From Heliomicrobium modesticaldum Ice1 (GTDB lineage: Bacteria > Bacillota > Desulfitobacteriia > Heliobacteriales > Heliobacteriaceae), in the NCBI RefSeq assembly GCF_000019165.1, contig NC_010337.2, positions 2,132,501-2,196,500 on the forward strand: 64,000 nt of DNA, read 5' to 3'. Below the pieces are notes generated by a model that was given only the letters and a program-made list of their open reading frames with translations, ran no database searches and had not been told where the DNA came from. A program made the translations under genes and the position numbers. The first letter of the stretch is position 1; each line of letters starts with the position of its first letter. Shown piece by piece: positions 52,293 to 60,667 of this stretch.

Positions 52293-52520
52293 GTGAAAGA
52301 GTTGGTAGAGGTTCTGGCCAAAGCCTTGGTCGATCGACCGGAAGCCGTGCAGGTGACCCAGACGGAGACGGAGAAGCAGGTTGTCATCGAGCTTCGCGTC
52401 GCTCCTGAAGACATGGGCAAGGTCATTGGCAAACAGGGCAAGATTGCTAAGGCGATCCGCACGATGGTCAAAGCGGCCGCCGCCAGGGATGGCCGGCGCG
52501 TCTTGGTTGAAATCCTTTGA
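52293..52520 (+). CDS. khpA: KH-domain RNA-binding protein KhpA (YlqC)
   Basis: The 75-residue protein is a single KH domain with the GxxG loop in IGKQGKIAKAIRTM and the motif VIELRVAPEDMGKVIG. KhpA forms a dimer with KhpB in other Firmicutes and affects cell elongation and small-RNA binding. The GTG at 52293 follows GGGGAGGTACC. It lies between rpsP and rimM as in Bacillus (ylqC). Confidence 0.93.
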   Translation: MKELVEVLAKALVDRPEAVQVTQTETEKQVVIELRVAPEDMGKVIGKQGKIAKAIRTMVKAAAARDGRRVLVEIL

Positions 52521-52548
52521 TTCATTGAACTCGAAATGGTGAACATTC

Positions 52549-52579
52549 GGGGAAAGGGGGCGAAAGCTCCCTTTTTCCC
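52549..52579 (+). other. GNRA-loop hairpin between khpA and rimM
   Basis: GGGGAAAGGGGGC and GCTCCCTTTTTCCC can pair around a GAAA tetraloop. The run TTTTT lies within the right arm rather than after it, so this is more likely an RNA-stability or attenuation element than a full terminator. Confidence 0.4.
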
Positions 52580-52603
52580 ATCTGATGGGGAGGCCGGCCG
52601 GTT

Positions 52604-53119
52604 ATGGCGAAGCGTGTCCGGGTAGGGCAGATCGTCAACACACAGGGGGTGCGCGGGCAGGTCCGCCTGTGGCCCTTGACGGAAAAACCGTCGCGGTTTA
52701 ATGAAATAAAACGGGTGTTTGTGGAAGCGCCACCTCAGGGAGCGCCGGAGGTGTTGACGATCACCAGCGCCCACCCTCTGAAGAAACTGGTGATCGTCAG
52801 TTTTCAAGAGATCAGCGACATGACCCAGGCGGAGCGGCTCAAGGGCTGCTACCTGACCATTCCCGTTGAGGAAGTGCCGGCGCCGGAACCAGATAGCTAC
52901 TACCATTTTCAATTGGAAGGGCTTTCTGTCTTCACGGAAGCGGGAGAGCGGCTGGGTCAGATCGAAGAGATCCTGGAGACGGGAAGCAACGATGTCTACG
53001 TGGTGCGACAAGCGTCGCCTCCGGGAGAGGTACTCATCCCGGCCCTTAAGTCGGTAGTCCTAAAGGTAGATTTGGCTGCAGGAACGATGACCGTGCGACT
53101 CCCCGATGGGCTGCGCTGA
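52604..53119 (+). CDS. rimM: 16S rRNA processing protein RimM
   Basis: RimM assists late 30S assembly by binding S19. The 171-residue protein has the N-terminal barrel (VRVGQIVNTQGVRGQVRLWP) and a PRC-barrel C-terminal part (YYHFQLEGLSVFT, GQIEEILETGSNDVYVVR and VLIPALKSVVLKVDL). ATG 52604 follows GGGGAGGCC. trmD follows 61 bases downstream, the standard order. Confidence 0.94.
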   Translation: MAKRVRVGQIVNTQGVRGQVRLWPLTEKPSRFNEIKRVFVEAPPQGAPEVLTITSAHPLKKLVIVSFQEISDMTQAERLKGCYLTIPVEEVPAPEPDSYYHFQLEGLSVFTEAGERLGQIEEILETGSNDVYVVRQASPPGEVLIPALKSVVLKVDLAAGTMTVRLPDGLR

Positions 53120-53180
53120 CGGACGGTGTTAGGCGGGAATGGCCGATACAGAGAATGCCGGGTAAACGGATGGCGATACG

Positions 53181-53993
53181 ATGAAGATTGATGTCTTGAC
53201 GATTTTTCCGGAGATGTTCACAGGCCCGATGGATGTCAGCATCATCGGGCGGGCGAGGGAGAAGGGAATCCTTTCATTCAATGCCCACGACGTGCGGGCT
53301 TATACGACGAACAAACACCGGCGCGTCGATGACACCCCTTTCGGCGGCGGTGCCGGCATGGTGATGAACGCGCAGCCCTTTTTCGACGCCCTAGCGGCGA
53401 TCTTAGGTCCCCGGGAACTGCGAGATCCCTTGCGGTCACGGGTGGTGCTGCTGACGCCTCAGGGGGCTGTCTTTAGTCAGGCCAAGGCGCGTGAACTCTC
53501 GGGCTTGCAACAATTGGTGCTGATCTGCGGTCGCTATGAAGGCATCGATGACCGGGTGCGCCAGGCCTGGGTCGATGAAGAGATCTCCATCGGCGATTAT
53601 GTGCTCACTGGCGGCGAATTGCCTGCGATGGTGGTCATCGACGCCGTGGTCCGCCTGCTGCCGGGCGCCCTGGGTGACGAGACCTCCGCTGAGGAAGAGT
53701 CCTTCAGCGATGGCCTGCTCGAATACCCCCAGTACACAAAACCGGCGCTCTTTCGCGGGATGGAGGCGCCGCCGGAACTGCTGAGCGGTCACCATGCGGC
53801 GATCCGGCGCTGGCGGCGCAAGGAGGCTTTCAAACGGACCTACCAAAACCGCCCGGAACTGCTCATCGGCCGGCCCTTGCCTTTTGATGATCAGGTGCTG
53901 TTGGCGGAGGCGCTGCGTGAACTGGGCCTCGACGCTGAGATCCCGGAGAAGCCAAAGAAGAAACGCGCTAAGGGGAGGGAGCCGCGCACGTGA
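53181..53993 (+). CDS. trmD: tRNA (guanine-37-N1)-methyltransferase TrmD
   Basis: TrmD methylates G37 next to the anticodon, preventing frameshifting. The 270-residue SPOUT enzyme has [11 protein letters not shown], the [20 protein letters not shown] loop, [24 protein letters not shown] and [17 protein letters not shown] (knot). The C-terminal ~25 residues are Lys/Arg-rich and extend beyond most TrmD proteins. The gene overlaps the next methyltransferase gene by 4 bases. Confidence 0.96.
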   Translation: MKIDVLTIFPEMFTGPMDVSIIGRAREKGILSFNAHDVRAYTTNKHRRVDDTPFGGGAGMVMNAQPFFDALAAILGPRELRDPLRSRVVLLTPQGAVFSQAKARELSGLQQLVLICGRYEGIDDRVRQAWVDEEISIGDYVLTGGELPAMVVIDAVVRLLPGALGDETSAEEESFSDGLLEYPQYTKPALFRGMEAPPELLSGHHAAIRRWRRKEAFKRTYQNRPELLIGRPLPFDDQVLLAEALRELGLDAEIPEKPKKKRAKGREPRT

Positions 53994-54613
53994 ACCTGCA
54001 GGATGTTCGCCTCTATATCGGTCTTGTCCACTACCCCGTCTATAACAAACGGATGCAGGTCATCGCCACATCGGTGACCAACCTGGATCTCCACGATATC
54101 TCCCGCAGCGCCACCACCTATGATGTGGCCGGCTATTTTGTCATCCACCCCCATCAAGCGCAGCAGCGCCTGGTCGGCGAGATCCTGCGCTATTGGATGG
54201 AAGGCTACGGCGCCGAATACAACCCAGACCGCAGGGAGGCCCTAGAACGGCTGAAGGTGACAGCGACGCTGGAAGAGGCGATGGCGGTCATCGAGGAAAA
54301 AGAGGGGCGGCGCCCGAAGATCATCACGACCGACGCCCGGACTTACGATAACTCAGTCGGTTACCGGCAGATGCGGGAAAGGTTCGTCGCCGAAGAGGGC
54401 CCCTGGCTCTTGCTCTTCGGCACCGGCTTCGGTATGGAGCGCGAGATGATGCTGCAGGCCGATTATATCCTCTACCCGGTTTGGGGGCGGGGGTCTTACA
54501 ACCATTTGTCGGTGCGGGCGGCGGCGGCGATCATTCTGGATCGGCTGCTGGGGGAGCCGTGGTTTGAGGGTGACTTTTGCGTGCCCTGTAGCGCTACCGA
54601 GTCGTCAGAGTAA
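53990..54613 (+). CDS. SAM-dependent RNA methyltransferase, PF09936-type SPOUT family
   Basis: The 207-residue protein resembles the SPOUT-like family annotated as RNA methyltransferase (PF09936): [24 protein letters not shown] in two parts, [20 protein letters not shown], then [19 protein letters not shown] and [20 protein letters not shown]. The GTGFG and late [20 protein letters not shown] resemble the SAM-binding knot. It is translationally coupled to trmD (GTG 53990 overlaps the stop). Target RNA and position are unknown. Confidence 0.85.
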   Translation: MNLQDVRLYIGLVHYPVYNKRMQVIATSVTNLDLHDISRSATTYDVAGYFVIHPHQAQQRLVGEILRYWMEGYGAEYNPDRREALERLKVTATLEEAMAVIEEKEGRRPKIITTDARTYDNSVGYRQMRERFVAEEGPWLLLFGTGFGMEREMMLQADYILYPVWGRGSYNHLSVRAAAAIILDRLLGEPWFEGDFCVPCSATESSE

Positions 54614-54925
54614 CAACTTTTTGTTTTAGCGCTTTCGCTCCGTTGCGGTTTGCGCCGGCTCCGCTTGCCAAGAGCTGCGCGGCTACCCGCTTGTCTGCTA
54701 CGCTGGCGCGCCAAACCTCGGGGCTTTTCTGCATGTGAACGGTGGCGCGCTTAACCGATCCGCAGCCTGCGCTCGCTTTACGCCGCTCCGATCAAAGGCT
54801 CACTGCGCCGGCGCAAACCTGACGTCATGGTTAACGCTCTGCTACGGGCGACTCCTTTACGCTAGCGGCGGTTTATGCCGAGTGCTGCGCCTACGACACG
54901 GTTAGAATTCTTCCGATTATGGGGA
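54614..54925. repeat. Noncoding, inverted-repeat-rich GC island
   Basis: About 310 bases without a supported gene. A 13-bp perfect inverted repeat, GGTTTGCGCCGGC (54647-54659) and GCCGGCGCAAACC (54807-54819), flanks about 147 bases. Short direct motifs recur (TCTGCTACG near 54692 and 54838; CTTTACGC near 54775 and 54857), as do GGCGCGC palindromes. The stop-rich sequence differs in texture from the flanking coding DNA. It may be a decayed repeat element or a family of intergenic repeats; no transposase is visible. Confidence 0.5.
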
Positions 54926-54934
54926 AACTCTTTG

Positions 54935-54963
54935 TTGTCTGAATAACCGTCTTATGCTATAAT
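54935..54963 (+). promoter_or_regulatory. Sigma-A promoter of rplS
   Basis: TTGTCT (54935-54940), 17-base spacer, TATAAT (54958-54963) with a TGC extended -10. Confidence 0.8.
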
Positions 54964-54969
54964 GTCTTT

Positions 54970-55060
54970 GTTTGTAGGTGGGAACGTTGTTCCCCCCTGA
55001 GCAAGGGCGGTCCGCTGCTCCATGAGATAAGGTGGGGTAAGAACGCCTGGGCCGGAAGGA
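54970..55060 (+). ncRNA. Probable L19 (rplS) mRNA leader
   Basis: The transcript has about 100 untranslated bases before rplS. They form hairpins: GGGAAC/GTTCCC at 54979-54995, and GAGCA/TGCTC at about 55000-55023 enclosing a GC-rich inner stem. Firmicutes rplS genes are known to carry a structured autoregulatory L19 leader, and position and size fit. I did not match a covariance model, so the family assignment is inference. Confidence 0.5.
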
Positions 55061-55071
55061 GGTACAGATCG

Positions 55072-55416
55072 ATGCAAGATATTATTCGCCAGATCGAAGC
55101 GGAGCAACTGCGAAAGGATATCCCTGATTTCAAACCGGGCGACACTGTCAAGGTGCACGTCAAGGTTGTGGAAGGAAACCGGGAACGGATCCAGTTGTTT
55201 GAAGGGATCGTCATCAAGCGCCGCGGCGGTGGTCTCAGTGAGACCTTCACCGTTCGCCGCGTCTCTTACGGTGTTGCCGTAGAGCGGACCTTCCTCGTTC
55301 ACTCCCCGCGCCTCGACAAGATAGAGGTTGTTCGCCGCGGACGCGTGCGCCGGGCCAAGTTGTACTACCTGCGCGACCTCTCCGGCAAAGCGGCTCGGAT
55401 TCGAGACAAACGGTAG
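55072..55416 (+). CDS. rplS: 50S ribosomal protein L19
   Basis: The 114-residue protein has the L19 signature: [55 protein letters not shown] and the C-terminal [19 protein letters not shown] 55072 follows GGAAGGAGGTAC. It has its own promoter and leader and a terminator behind it, so it is a single-gene unit inside the trmD-lepB series. Confidence 0.97.
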   Translation: MQDIIRQIEAEQLRKDIPDFKPGDTVKVHVKVVEGNRERIQLFEGIVIKRRGGGLSETFTVRRVSYGVAVERTFLVHSPRLDKIEVVRRGRVRRAKLYYLRDLSGKAARIRDKR

Positions 55417-55428
55417 GACTGGTGTTCA

Positions 55429-55453
55429 GGGACTGGGAAGCCAGTCCCTTTTG
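55429..55453 (+). terminator. Intrinsic terminator after rplS
   Basis: Perfect 8-bp stem GGGACTGG/CCAGTCCC with loop GAAG, followed by TTTTGTCT, 12 bases after rplS. Confidence 0.88.
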
Positions 55454-55499
55454 TCTATCGATTGACTGGCATAAAATGGGAGTCGGGAGGGATGTTCCT

Positions 55500-56069
55500 G
55501 TGGAAGAGATTCAGCAACCGAAGGAGTCTGCACTGTCAAAGGAAGCGAAACCGCAGAAGTCGGCTGTTCGGGAGATCGCCGAAGCCGTGCTGGTGGCCGT
55601 CGCGCTGGCCTTTCTGATCCGCTATTTCCTCTTTCAACCCTTCTATATCCCCTCCGGTTCGATGGAACCGACTTTAAAGCCGTTGGACAGGATCATTGTC
55701 AGCAAGGTCAACTACTGGTTTTCCGAGCCGGCGCTCGGCCAGATCATCGTCTTTCGCTACCCTGTCGATCCCAGCCGTGACTTTGTCAAGCGGGTCATCG
55801 CTGTCGGAGGCGAAACGGTCAAGATTCGCAACAACCAGGTGTACGTCAATGATCGGCCAATCCCGGAACCTTATCTGCCGCCGAACCTGCGCATGAGCGA
55901 TTACGGCCCCGTCACTGTGCCGGAAGGTAAGTTCTTTGTCATGGGGGATAACCGGAATCACTCCGATGACAGCCGGATATGGGGGTTCGTGCCGAGGGAC
56001 AATGTGATCGGACAGGCTGTTTTTCTCTACTGGCCTTTTGATCGGATCCGAACGCTTGGAGGAACGTGA
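55500..56069 (+). CDS. lepB: Type I signal peptidase
   Basis: LepB removes signal peptides from secreted proteins at the outer face of the membrane. The 189-residue protein has a short cytosolic part, one membrane helix (about residues 25-45), the catalytic serine in IPSGSMEPTL and the catalytic lysine in RDFVKRVIAVGGE. It ends with FVMGDNRNHSDDSR. I choose GTG 55500, after GGGAGGGATGTT; ATG 55476 would add 8 residues. It overlaps rbgA by 4 bases. Confidence 0.95.
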   Translation: MEEIQQPKESALSKEAKPQKSAVREIAEAVLVAVALAFLIRYFLFQPFYIPSGSMEPTLKPLDRIIVSKVNYWFSEPALGQIIVFRYPVDPSRDFVKRVIAVGGETVKIRNNQVYVNDRPIPEPYLPPNLRMSDYGPVTVPEGKFFVMGDNRNHSDDSRIWGFVPRDNVIGQAVFLYWPFDRIRTLGGT

Positions 56070-56923
56070 CTTTGAGTGGTATTCAATGGTTTCCCGGCCA
56101 TATGGCCCGGGCGCAGCGTCAGGTGGGTGAAGACCTGGCCAAGGTCGATCTGGCGCTTGAACTGGTTGACGCGCGGATCCCTCTCAGCAGCCGCAACCCT
56201 GATATCGATCGGATACTCGGAGAAAAGCCTCGCATCATTCTGCTGAATAAGGCCGACTTGGCTGAACCGGCGGCGACGAGATGTTTTATCGACTATTTTC
56301 GTTTGCAGTCCATTCCGGCCCTGTCCATCGACGCCGTTTCTGGAGAAGGTGTACGGGCGATCGCGCCTCTTGTCGAACAGACGCTAAAACCCCTCATTCA
56401 ACGGTGGCGGCAGCGGGGAATGCGGCCTCGCGCCTTTCGGGCCATGGTGGTCGGCATCCCCAATGTGGGCAAATCGTCGCTGATCAATCGCCTGGCCGGT
56501 CGGCACAGGACGGTGACAGCCGATCGCCCCGGTGTGACCCGCGGCCCCCAGTGGGTGCGCATCGGTCAGAAATTGGAGTTGCTTGATACGCCGGGAATAC
56601 TCTGGCCTAAGTTTGAAGACCCTCTCGTTGGTTTCAAGCTATCGGCCACAGGCGCCGTCAGTGACCTCGTCGTCCAGGTGCAAGAGGTAGCTCAGTTTAT
56701 TCTTCAGTTTCTCTCTGACGTGGCGCCGCAATCCGTAGCAGAGCGGTATGGTTTTCAAATGGGCGAGATCGCCGACGTAGAATGGCTGGACGCTGTGGCG
56801 CGCCGCCGGGGATTCTTGGGTTCCGGCGGGGTATTGGACCGCGAAAAGGCGGCGATTCATGTGCTCAGCGACTTTCGCTCCGGCAAGCTCGGACGACACA
56901 CACTGGACAAGCCAGTCGGATAA
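56066..56923 (+). CDS. rbgA: Ribosome biogenesis GTPase RbgA (YlqF)
   Basis: RbgA is needed for late 50S assembly (L16 incorporation). The 285-residue circularly permuted GTPase starts IQWFPGHMARAQRQV, with VDARIPLSSRNP, G4 NKADL, then G1 GIPNVGKSSLINRLAG and G3 DTPGILWPK. The C-terminal ANTAR-like domain follows. The GTG at 56066 overlaps the lepB stop, with TTGGAGGAAC upstream. A terminator follows. Confidence 0.95.
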   Translation: MTLSGIQWFPGHMARAQRQVGEDLAKVDLALELVDARIPLSSRNPDIDRILGEKPRIILLNKADLAEPAATRCFIDYFRLQSIPALSIDAVSGEGVRAIAPLVEQTLKPLIQRWRQRGMRPRAFRAMVVGIPNVGKSSLINRLAGRHRTVTADRPGVTRGPQWVRIGQKLELLDTPGILWPKFEDPLVGFKLSATGAVSDLVVQVQEVAQFILQFLSDVAPQSVAERYGFQMGEIADVEWLDAVARRRGFLGSGGVLDREKAAIHVLSDFRSGKLGRHTLDKPVG

Positions 56924-56942
56924 GCCGGAAGAATACAACCAG

Positions 56943-56972
56943 CGCCCCTCTTCGCGAAGGGCGATTTTTTTT
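56943..56972 (+). terminator. Intrinsic terminator after rbgA
   Basis: CGCCC/GGGCG outer stem with an inner CTTCGCGAAG element, followed by an eight-T run. Confidence 0.8.
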
Positions 56973-56998
56973 GGTTCCTCTATTCGGTTGTTCCTGGC

Positions 56999-57853
56999 TT
57001 ATTCGTTCGAACCGGTTGCGTCGGCGGGCATCGGCGGGAGTATCTGATCCAGCGTCTCCACTGTATATCCCCGTTCTCGAATGGTTTTTAAGATGGGGTC
57101 CATCGCTTCGACGACAGCTTTTGAGTTGCCGTGGAGCAGAACGATGGCGCCGGGGTGGAGTTGGCTGCTTACATCTTCATGAACCTGCTGGGGTCGTGAC
57201 GATGGCAGCCAGTCCACTGAGGAGATGCTCCAGAAAATGGTCCGATAACCGAGGTTTTTCGTTGATTCCAAGGATTTGCGGCTGTACTCACCTCTGGGAG
57301 GCCGCAGGTATTTGGCCTGATAATCTGTGCAGGAGGCCTGCTGGATGTCCCTGTGCAGCGATAGGATCTCTTCTGTGAGCTTTTCTGTAGAGATATCTGG
57401 CAGGCTGAGGTGGTTCCAGGTGTGATTGGCCACCGTATGGCCTTCGGCGATCATGCGCCGGAGCAGGTCGGGCTGTGTCTTCACCCAGTGTCCGGCCAGG
57501 AAAAAGGTCGCCTTGGCGTTGTGGGCAGCCAGGGTATCGAGAATGCGCGGTGTGGCGCCTTCCAGTTCATAACCCATGTCGAAGGTGATGGCGACAGCCT
57601 TGCGGCTGTTGTCGCCCATGTAGGCGGCGCCGTATTCCTGCAGCTGTTTTTTTTGCCACTCTGGAACATAAGGGGGATTTTCATTTTCGGAACGAACAAA
57701 TCCCCAGCCGTATTTTTCGGTGGCGCCCTTGGAGGAGGTTCCGAAACGGGCCGGCACCTGTTCATCAGGCACCACCGACAGCGGTTGCAGGAATAGATAT
57801 CCCATGATGCCGAAAAGGAGAAACAGGGCCAAGCTGCGAAATAGGCTGTTCAA
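56999..57853 (-). CDS. PdaA-type polysaccharide deacetylase (probable spore cortex muramic lactam enzyme)
   Basis: The 284-residue protein has an N-terminal membrane or signal helix (about 5-24) and a NodB-type deacetylase domain. The catalytic Asp motif is AITFDMGYELEGAT, the metal His pair lies in HTVANHTWNHLSLP, and the active-site loop is LRPPRGEYS. The FDMGYE form and the length match PdaA, which makes muramic delta-lactam in the spore cortex. Assignment to PdaA rather than another deacetylase is inference. The minus-strand start is TTG (57851-57853) after GGAGGGCGCC. It is divergent from rnhB and convergent with rbgA. Confidence 0.85.
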   Translation of the reverse strand: MNSLFRSLALFLLFGIMGYLFLQPLSVVPDEQVPARFGTSSKGATEKYGWGFVRSENENPPYVPEWQKKQLQEYGAAYMGDNSRKAVAITFDMGYELEGATPRILDTLAAHNAKATFFLAGHWVKTQPDLLRRMIAEGHTVANHTWNHLSLPDISTEKLTEEILSLHRDIQQASCTDYQAKYLRPPRGEYSRKSLESTKNLGYRTIFWSISSVDWLPSSRPQQVHEDVSSQLHPGAIVLLHGNSKAVVEAMDPILKTIRERGYTVETLDQILPPMPADATGSNE

Positions 57854-57975
57854 AGGGCGCCCTCCGTTCCATAGCCGATATCAGAAATAGTGTGTCTGCC
57901 GGGAAAGGGACCTATGGGCGGGATTCGCAGGAGTCTATGGTGTCTCTTTCCACCTGATCTACAGAGCGGAGGATG

Positions 57976-58617
57976 ATGGTGGCTAAGAGCAGTCTTTTAT
58001 TGAAGGAATCATGGATAGAACGGGAATCGCTGCTGCGTCGTAAGGGGTTCCACGTGATTGCCGGTGTCGACGAGGCCGGTCGGGGTTCTTTGGCCGGTCC
58101 GGTGGTGGCTGCAGCGGTGATCCTTCCGCTCGGCTGTATGATGGAGGGATTGAACGATTCCAAAAAACTGTCGCCAGCGCGTCGAGAGGCTTTGGCAGTG
58201 GAGATCAAGCGCTTGGCTTTGGCATGGGGGATCGGTATCGTATCGTCACAGGTAATCGACCGGATCGGCATTGTTCCGTCAACCTTTCGGGCAATGTCTC
58301 TGGCGATCGATCGATTGGGTGACAGGCCCGATTACCTGATTGTCGACGGGAATCAAAAAGTCCCCGGTTATGAGGGGACGCAAGAGGCGTTGATCGATGG
58401 AGACGCCTTGGCGGCGCCGGTGGCGGCCGCATCGATCCTGGCCAAGGTGGTTCGCGATGGTTTGATGAAGCGGTATTCTCTGTTTTTTCCCGGCTATGGT
58501 TTTGAACAGCACAAAGGCTATGGCACGCAGGCGCATCGTTCGGCGATCCTGGAACAGGGAACCTGTTTGTTGCATCGGGAGACTTTCGTACACCTGCGTC
58601 GACCAGAGGGGGGTTGA
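57976..58617 (+). CDS. rnhB: Ribonuclease HII
   Basis: RNase HII removes RNA from RNA-DNA hybrids and single misinserted ribonucleotides. The 213-residue protein has the catalytic IAGVDEAGRGSLAGPVV, the LNDSKKLSPARRE segment, LIVDGNQKVPG and AAASILAKVVRD, and ends with a GYGTQAHRSAI motif. ATG 57976 is well spaced from GCGGAGG; ATG 57973 is an alternative. rbgA-rnhB-ylqG-ylqH is the Bacillus order, here interrupted by the minus-strand deacetylase. Confidence 0.95.
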   Translation: MVAKSSLLLKESWIERESLLRRKGFHVIAGVDEAGRGSLAGPVVAAAVILPLGCMMEGLNDSKKLSPARREALAVEIKRLALAWGIGIVSSQVIDRIGIVPSTFRAMSLAIDRLGDRPDYLIVDGNQKVPGYEGTQEALIDGDALAAPVAAASILAKVVRDGLMKRYSLFFPGYGFEQHKGYGTQAHRSAILEQGTCLLHRETFVHLRRPEGG

Positions 58618-58620
58618 CCT

Positions 58621-60165
58621 GTGGATATCAGCCAGATCCTGGGACGGGCATTGCTTTTCGGCAGGGGGCAACGAAACAGGCCTGAAGGGGTTAACTGGAA
58701 GGTCGGCGCCATTGTCGATGGACTGGTGCTGGAGATGCTGCTCAAAGACACTTATGCGGTGAATGTAGAGGGAAAAAAGCTGACGCTCCAATCGCCATAC
58801 CCTTTGTCTCCCGGCGAGGCGATCCGGTTGGAGGTACAGGGTCATAGTGAGGGGCAGGTGAGGGCGCGGCTGCTGCCGCTGGAAAGCCGCGATGCTGCCG
58901 GAGACCGGGCGGCGACTCTGCTGAGGCAGGCCGGTATGGACGATACGCCGCAGAATCGGATGATCTTGAGATCCCTCACGGCTTCTATGCTGGGGTTGAC
59001 GCGGGAGAACTTTCAGCAGGTGGCTCGGGCAATGGCCTTGCTCGGCAATACGGGGGAACAGTCGTCCCAGACGGCCGCTTTTGCCCTCAAGTCGGCGATT
59101 CCTATGGGAGGGGAAATGCTGCGCCTGTTGCAATCGGCTTTTACTGGCGAGCCGCTGCAAGGCCTGCAGGATTGGCTCAATGAGGCCAAGGCCGTGATCA
59201 AAGCCCAAGGGGGAGATGTGCCGGAAGGGCTGCTTAAGCTGGAGGCTGAGCTTGTCAAGACGCTGCCCGAATCTAAGGATCCGGCGGAGGTGCTCGCCCG
59301 GAAGTTGGCGCGCCTCTTGGAAAGTCAAATGCTTGTCTCTAGGGGTGAACGGGGCGGACTCAGTCAGTCCCGTTCAACGCCCGTCAATCGGTTAGATGTT
59401 GCCGTTGCTCCCGGTGCGATGAACCGGGGTGGCGATCCTTTTGTAGAAGCAGGCGCGTCTTCTGATGCCGGAGCGACGGGGAGATCGGGCAGGGCGGCCG
59501 TTGAGCCCTCTGTTCGGGACAACATTGCGACAGACCGACCGGCGGCAGAACGGGTGAGCGGGGAAAAAGCCGCCCAGGGTATGGCGGAGGGAACGGCCAG
59601 AGACAGGACAATAGCGCTGGCGCAGCAGATCGCCCGAGCTGTCCGGGAGGTGGAATCCTTTTTTACCAGCCGGGGCGTAGACGCTGCTGACCTGATTTCT
59701 CGGGGGGTGGCGATCGAGGAACGTTTGGCTGGTCACCAGGTGTTGCAGGGCCTTGACAAGGGGATTCAAGGCGATAATGACTATCTGTCCTTTACGATCC
59801 CTTACCGGTTGGCCGGGGGAAAGGAGGGTTACGGCCAACTCCGTGTCTATAAAGACGGAAAAAACCGCACCCTTGATCCGGAAAATGTTCGCTTGGCGCT
59901 CGTCCTCGATACGGAACACCTCGGTTTTATCTCCATCGAGCTGGCGGTGCGGCGCAAGGAGGTCCAGAGCAGGGTGACGGTGGTCGATCCGGCCGTCATG
60001 AAAGCCGGACAGGTTGCTTGGCCCGAACTGCAGCAGGCGCTGGCTGAACAGGGTTTTCACCTGGGCGGGGCGAACTGGCGCGTCGGTCCGCCGGCGGATC
60101 TGCGCCCGGCGCCGGCGGAGGCCCCGATGAGCTCTGAACTTGGCCGTTTGAATATCCGCATCTAG
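58621..60165 (+). CDS. YlqG-like protein with FliK-type C-terminal domain
   Basis: The 514-residue product has no signal peptide. The N-terminal part (about 25-90) looks like a small beta domain (GVNWKVGAIVDGLVLEMLL); the middle is helical and low-complexity. Residues about 400-490 (LDTEHLGFISIELAVRRKEV, VVDPAVMKAGQVAWPELQQAL) resemble the FliK/hook-length control C-terminal domain. The gene sits between rnhB and the FlhB-like gene, the position of B. subtilis ylqG, whose function is unknown. No flagellar gene is in the window. GTG 58621 lies after GGGGGGTTGACCT. Confidence is good for the gene and moderate for FliK similarity. Confidence 0.75.
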   Translation: MDISQILGRALLFGRGQRNRPEGVNWKVGAIVDGLVLEMLLKDTYAVNVEGKKLTLQSPYPLSPGEAIRLEVQGHSEGQVRARLLPLESRDAAGDRAATLLRQAGMDDTPQNRMILRSLTASMLGLTRENFQQVARAMALLGNTGEQSSQTAAFALKSAIPMGGEMLRLLQSAFTGEPLQGLQDWLNEAKAVIKAQGGDVPEGLLKLEAELVKTLPESKDPAEVLARKLARLLESQMLVSRGERGGLSQSRSTPVNRLDVAVAPGAMNRGGDPFVEAGASSDAGATGRSGRAAVEPSVRDNIATDRPAAERVSGEKAAQGMAEGTARDRTIALAQQIARAVREVESFFTSRGVDAADLISRGVAIEERLAGHQVLQGLDKGIQGDNDYLSFTIPYRLAGGKEGYGQLRVYKDGKNRTLDPENVRLALVLDTEHLGFISIELAVRRKEVQSRVTVVDPAVMKAGQVAWPELQQALAEQGFHLGGANWRVGPPADLRPAPAEAPMSSELGRLNIRI

Positions 60166-60176
60166 GAGGGGCACTG

Positions 60177-60476
60177 ATGGACGAACCGGGAAAAAAGCCT
60201 CTGTCAGCAGAAGACGCGGCGGTGGCTCTCCGTTATGACCCTTCCGCTGATGCGGCGCCGAAGGTGATCGCCACCGGCAAGGGTCACCTCGCTCGCAAGA
60301 TCCTGGAGATCGCCCGAGAGAAAGAAATCCCTGTCTACGAGGATCCTACGCTCGTTCAATTGTTATCCAAACTCGATCTGGGTGTGGAAATTCCTCCCGA
60401 ATTGTATCGGATGGTGGCGGAGGTCCTCGCCTTCGTCTATCGCCTCGATAAGGACATGGGCAAGGGGCGGGACTGA
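60177..60476 (+). CDS. FlhB C-terminal domain-like protein (YlqH type)
   Basis: The 99-residue protein matches the cytoplasmic tail of FlhB: VALRYDPSADAAPKVIATGKG, LARKILEIAREKEIPVYEDP, and IPPELYRMVAEVLAFVYRLD. Where FlhB and EscU have the self-cleaving NPTH motif before VAVALRY, this protein has SAEDA, so autocleavage should not occur. There is no membrane part. It follows the FliK-like gene by 12 bases, and in FlhB-FliK systems these two domains interact directly, so the pair may form a complex. ATG 60177 follows AGGAGGGGC. Confidence 0.88.
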   Translation: MDEPGKKPLSAEDAAVALRYDPSADAAPKVIATGKGHLARKILEIAREKEIPVYEDPTLVQLLSKLDLGVEIPPELYRMVAEVLAFVYRLDKDMGKGRD

Positions 60477-60545
60477 TTCCAGCGAAGTCAGAAGTCAGGT
60501 CATTGTCATCCCATGATCCAGCGAAAAGGAAAATCTCTACCAACG

Positions 60546-60587
60546 ACTCGGTTTCCTCTATGTATACATGGACAGGACCGAGTTTTT
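60546..60587 (+). terminator. Intrinsic terminator after the FlhB-like gene
   Basis: ACTCGGT/ACCGAGT stem with a 24-base apical part that can pair further, followed by TTTT and a T-rich stretch. Confidence 0.65.
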
Positions 60588-60667
60588 GCTTTAATATGTA
60601 CAGGGAACGTCAATGCTATGTTTAAGGCGCATTGATTTTGCCATTTTTTCTTCTTTGGAAGGGATTT

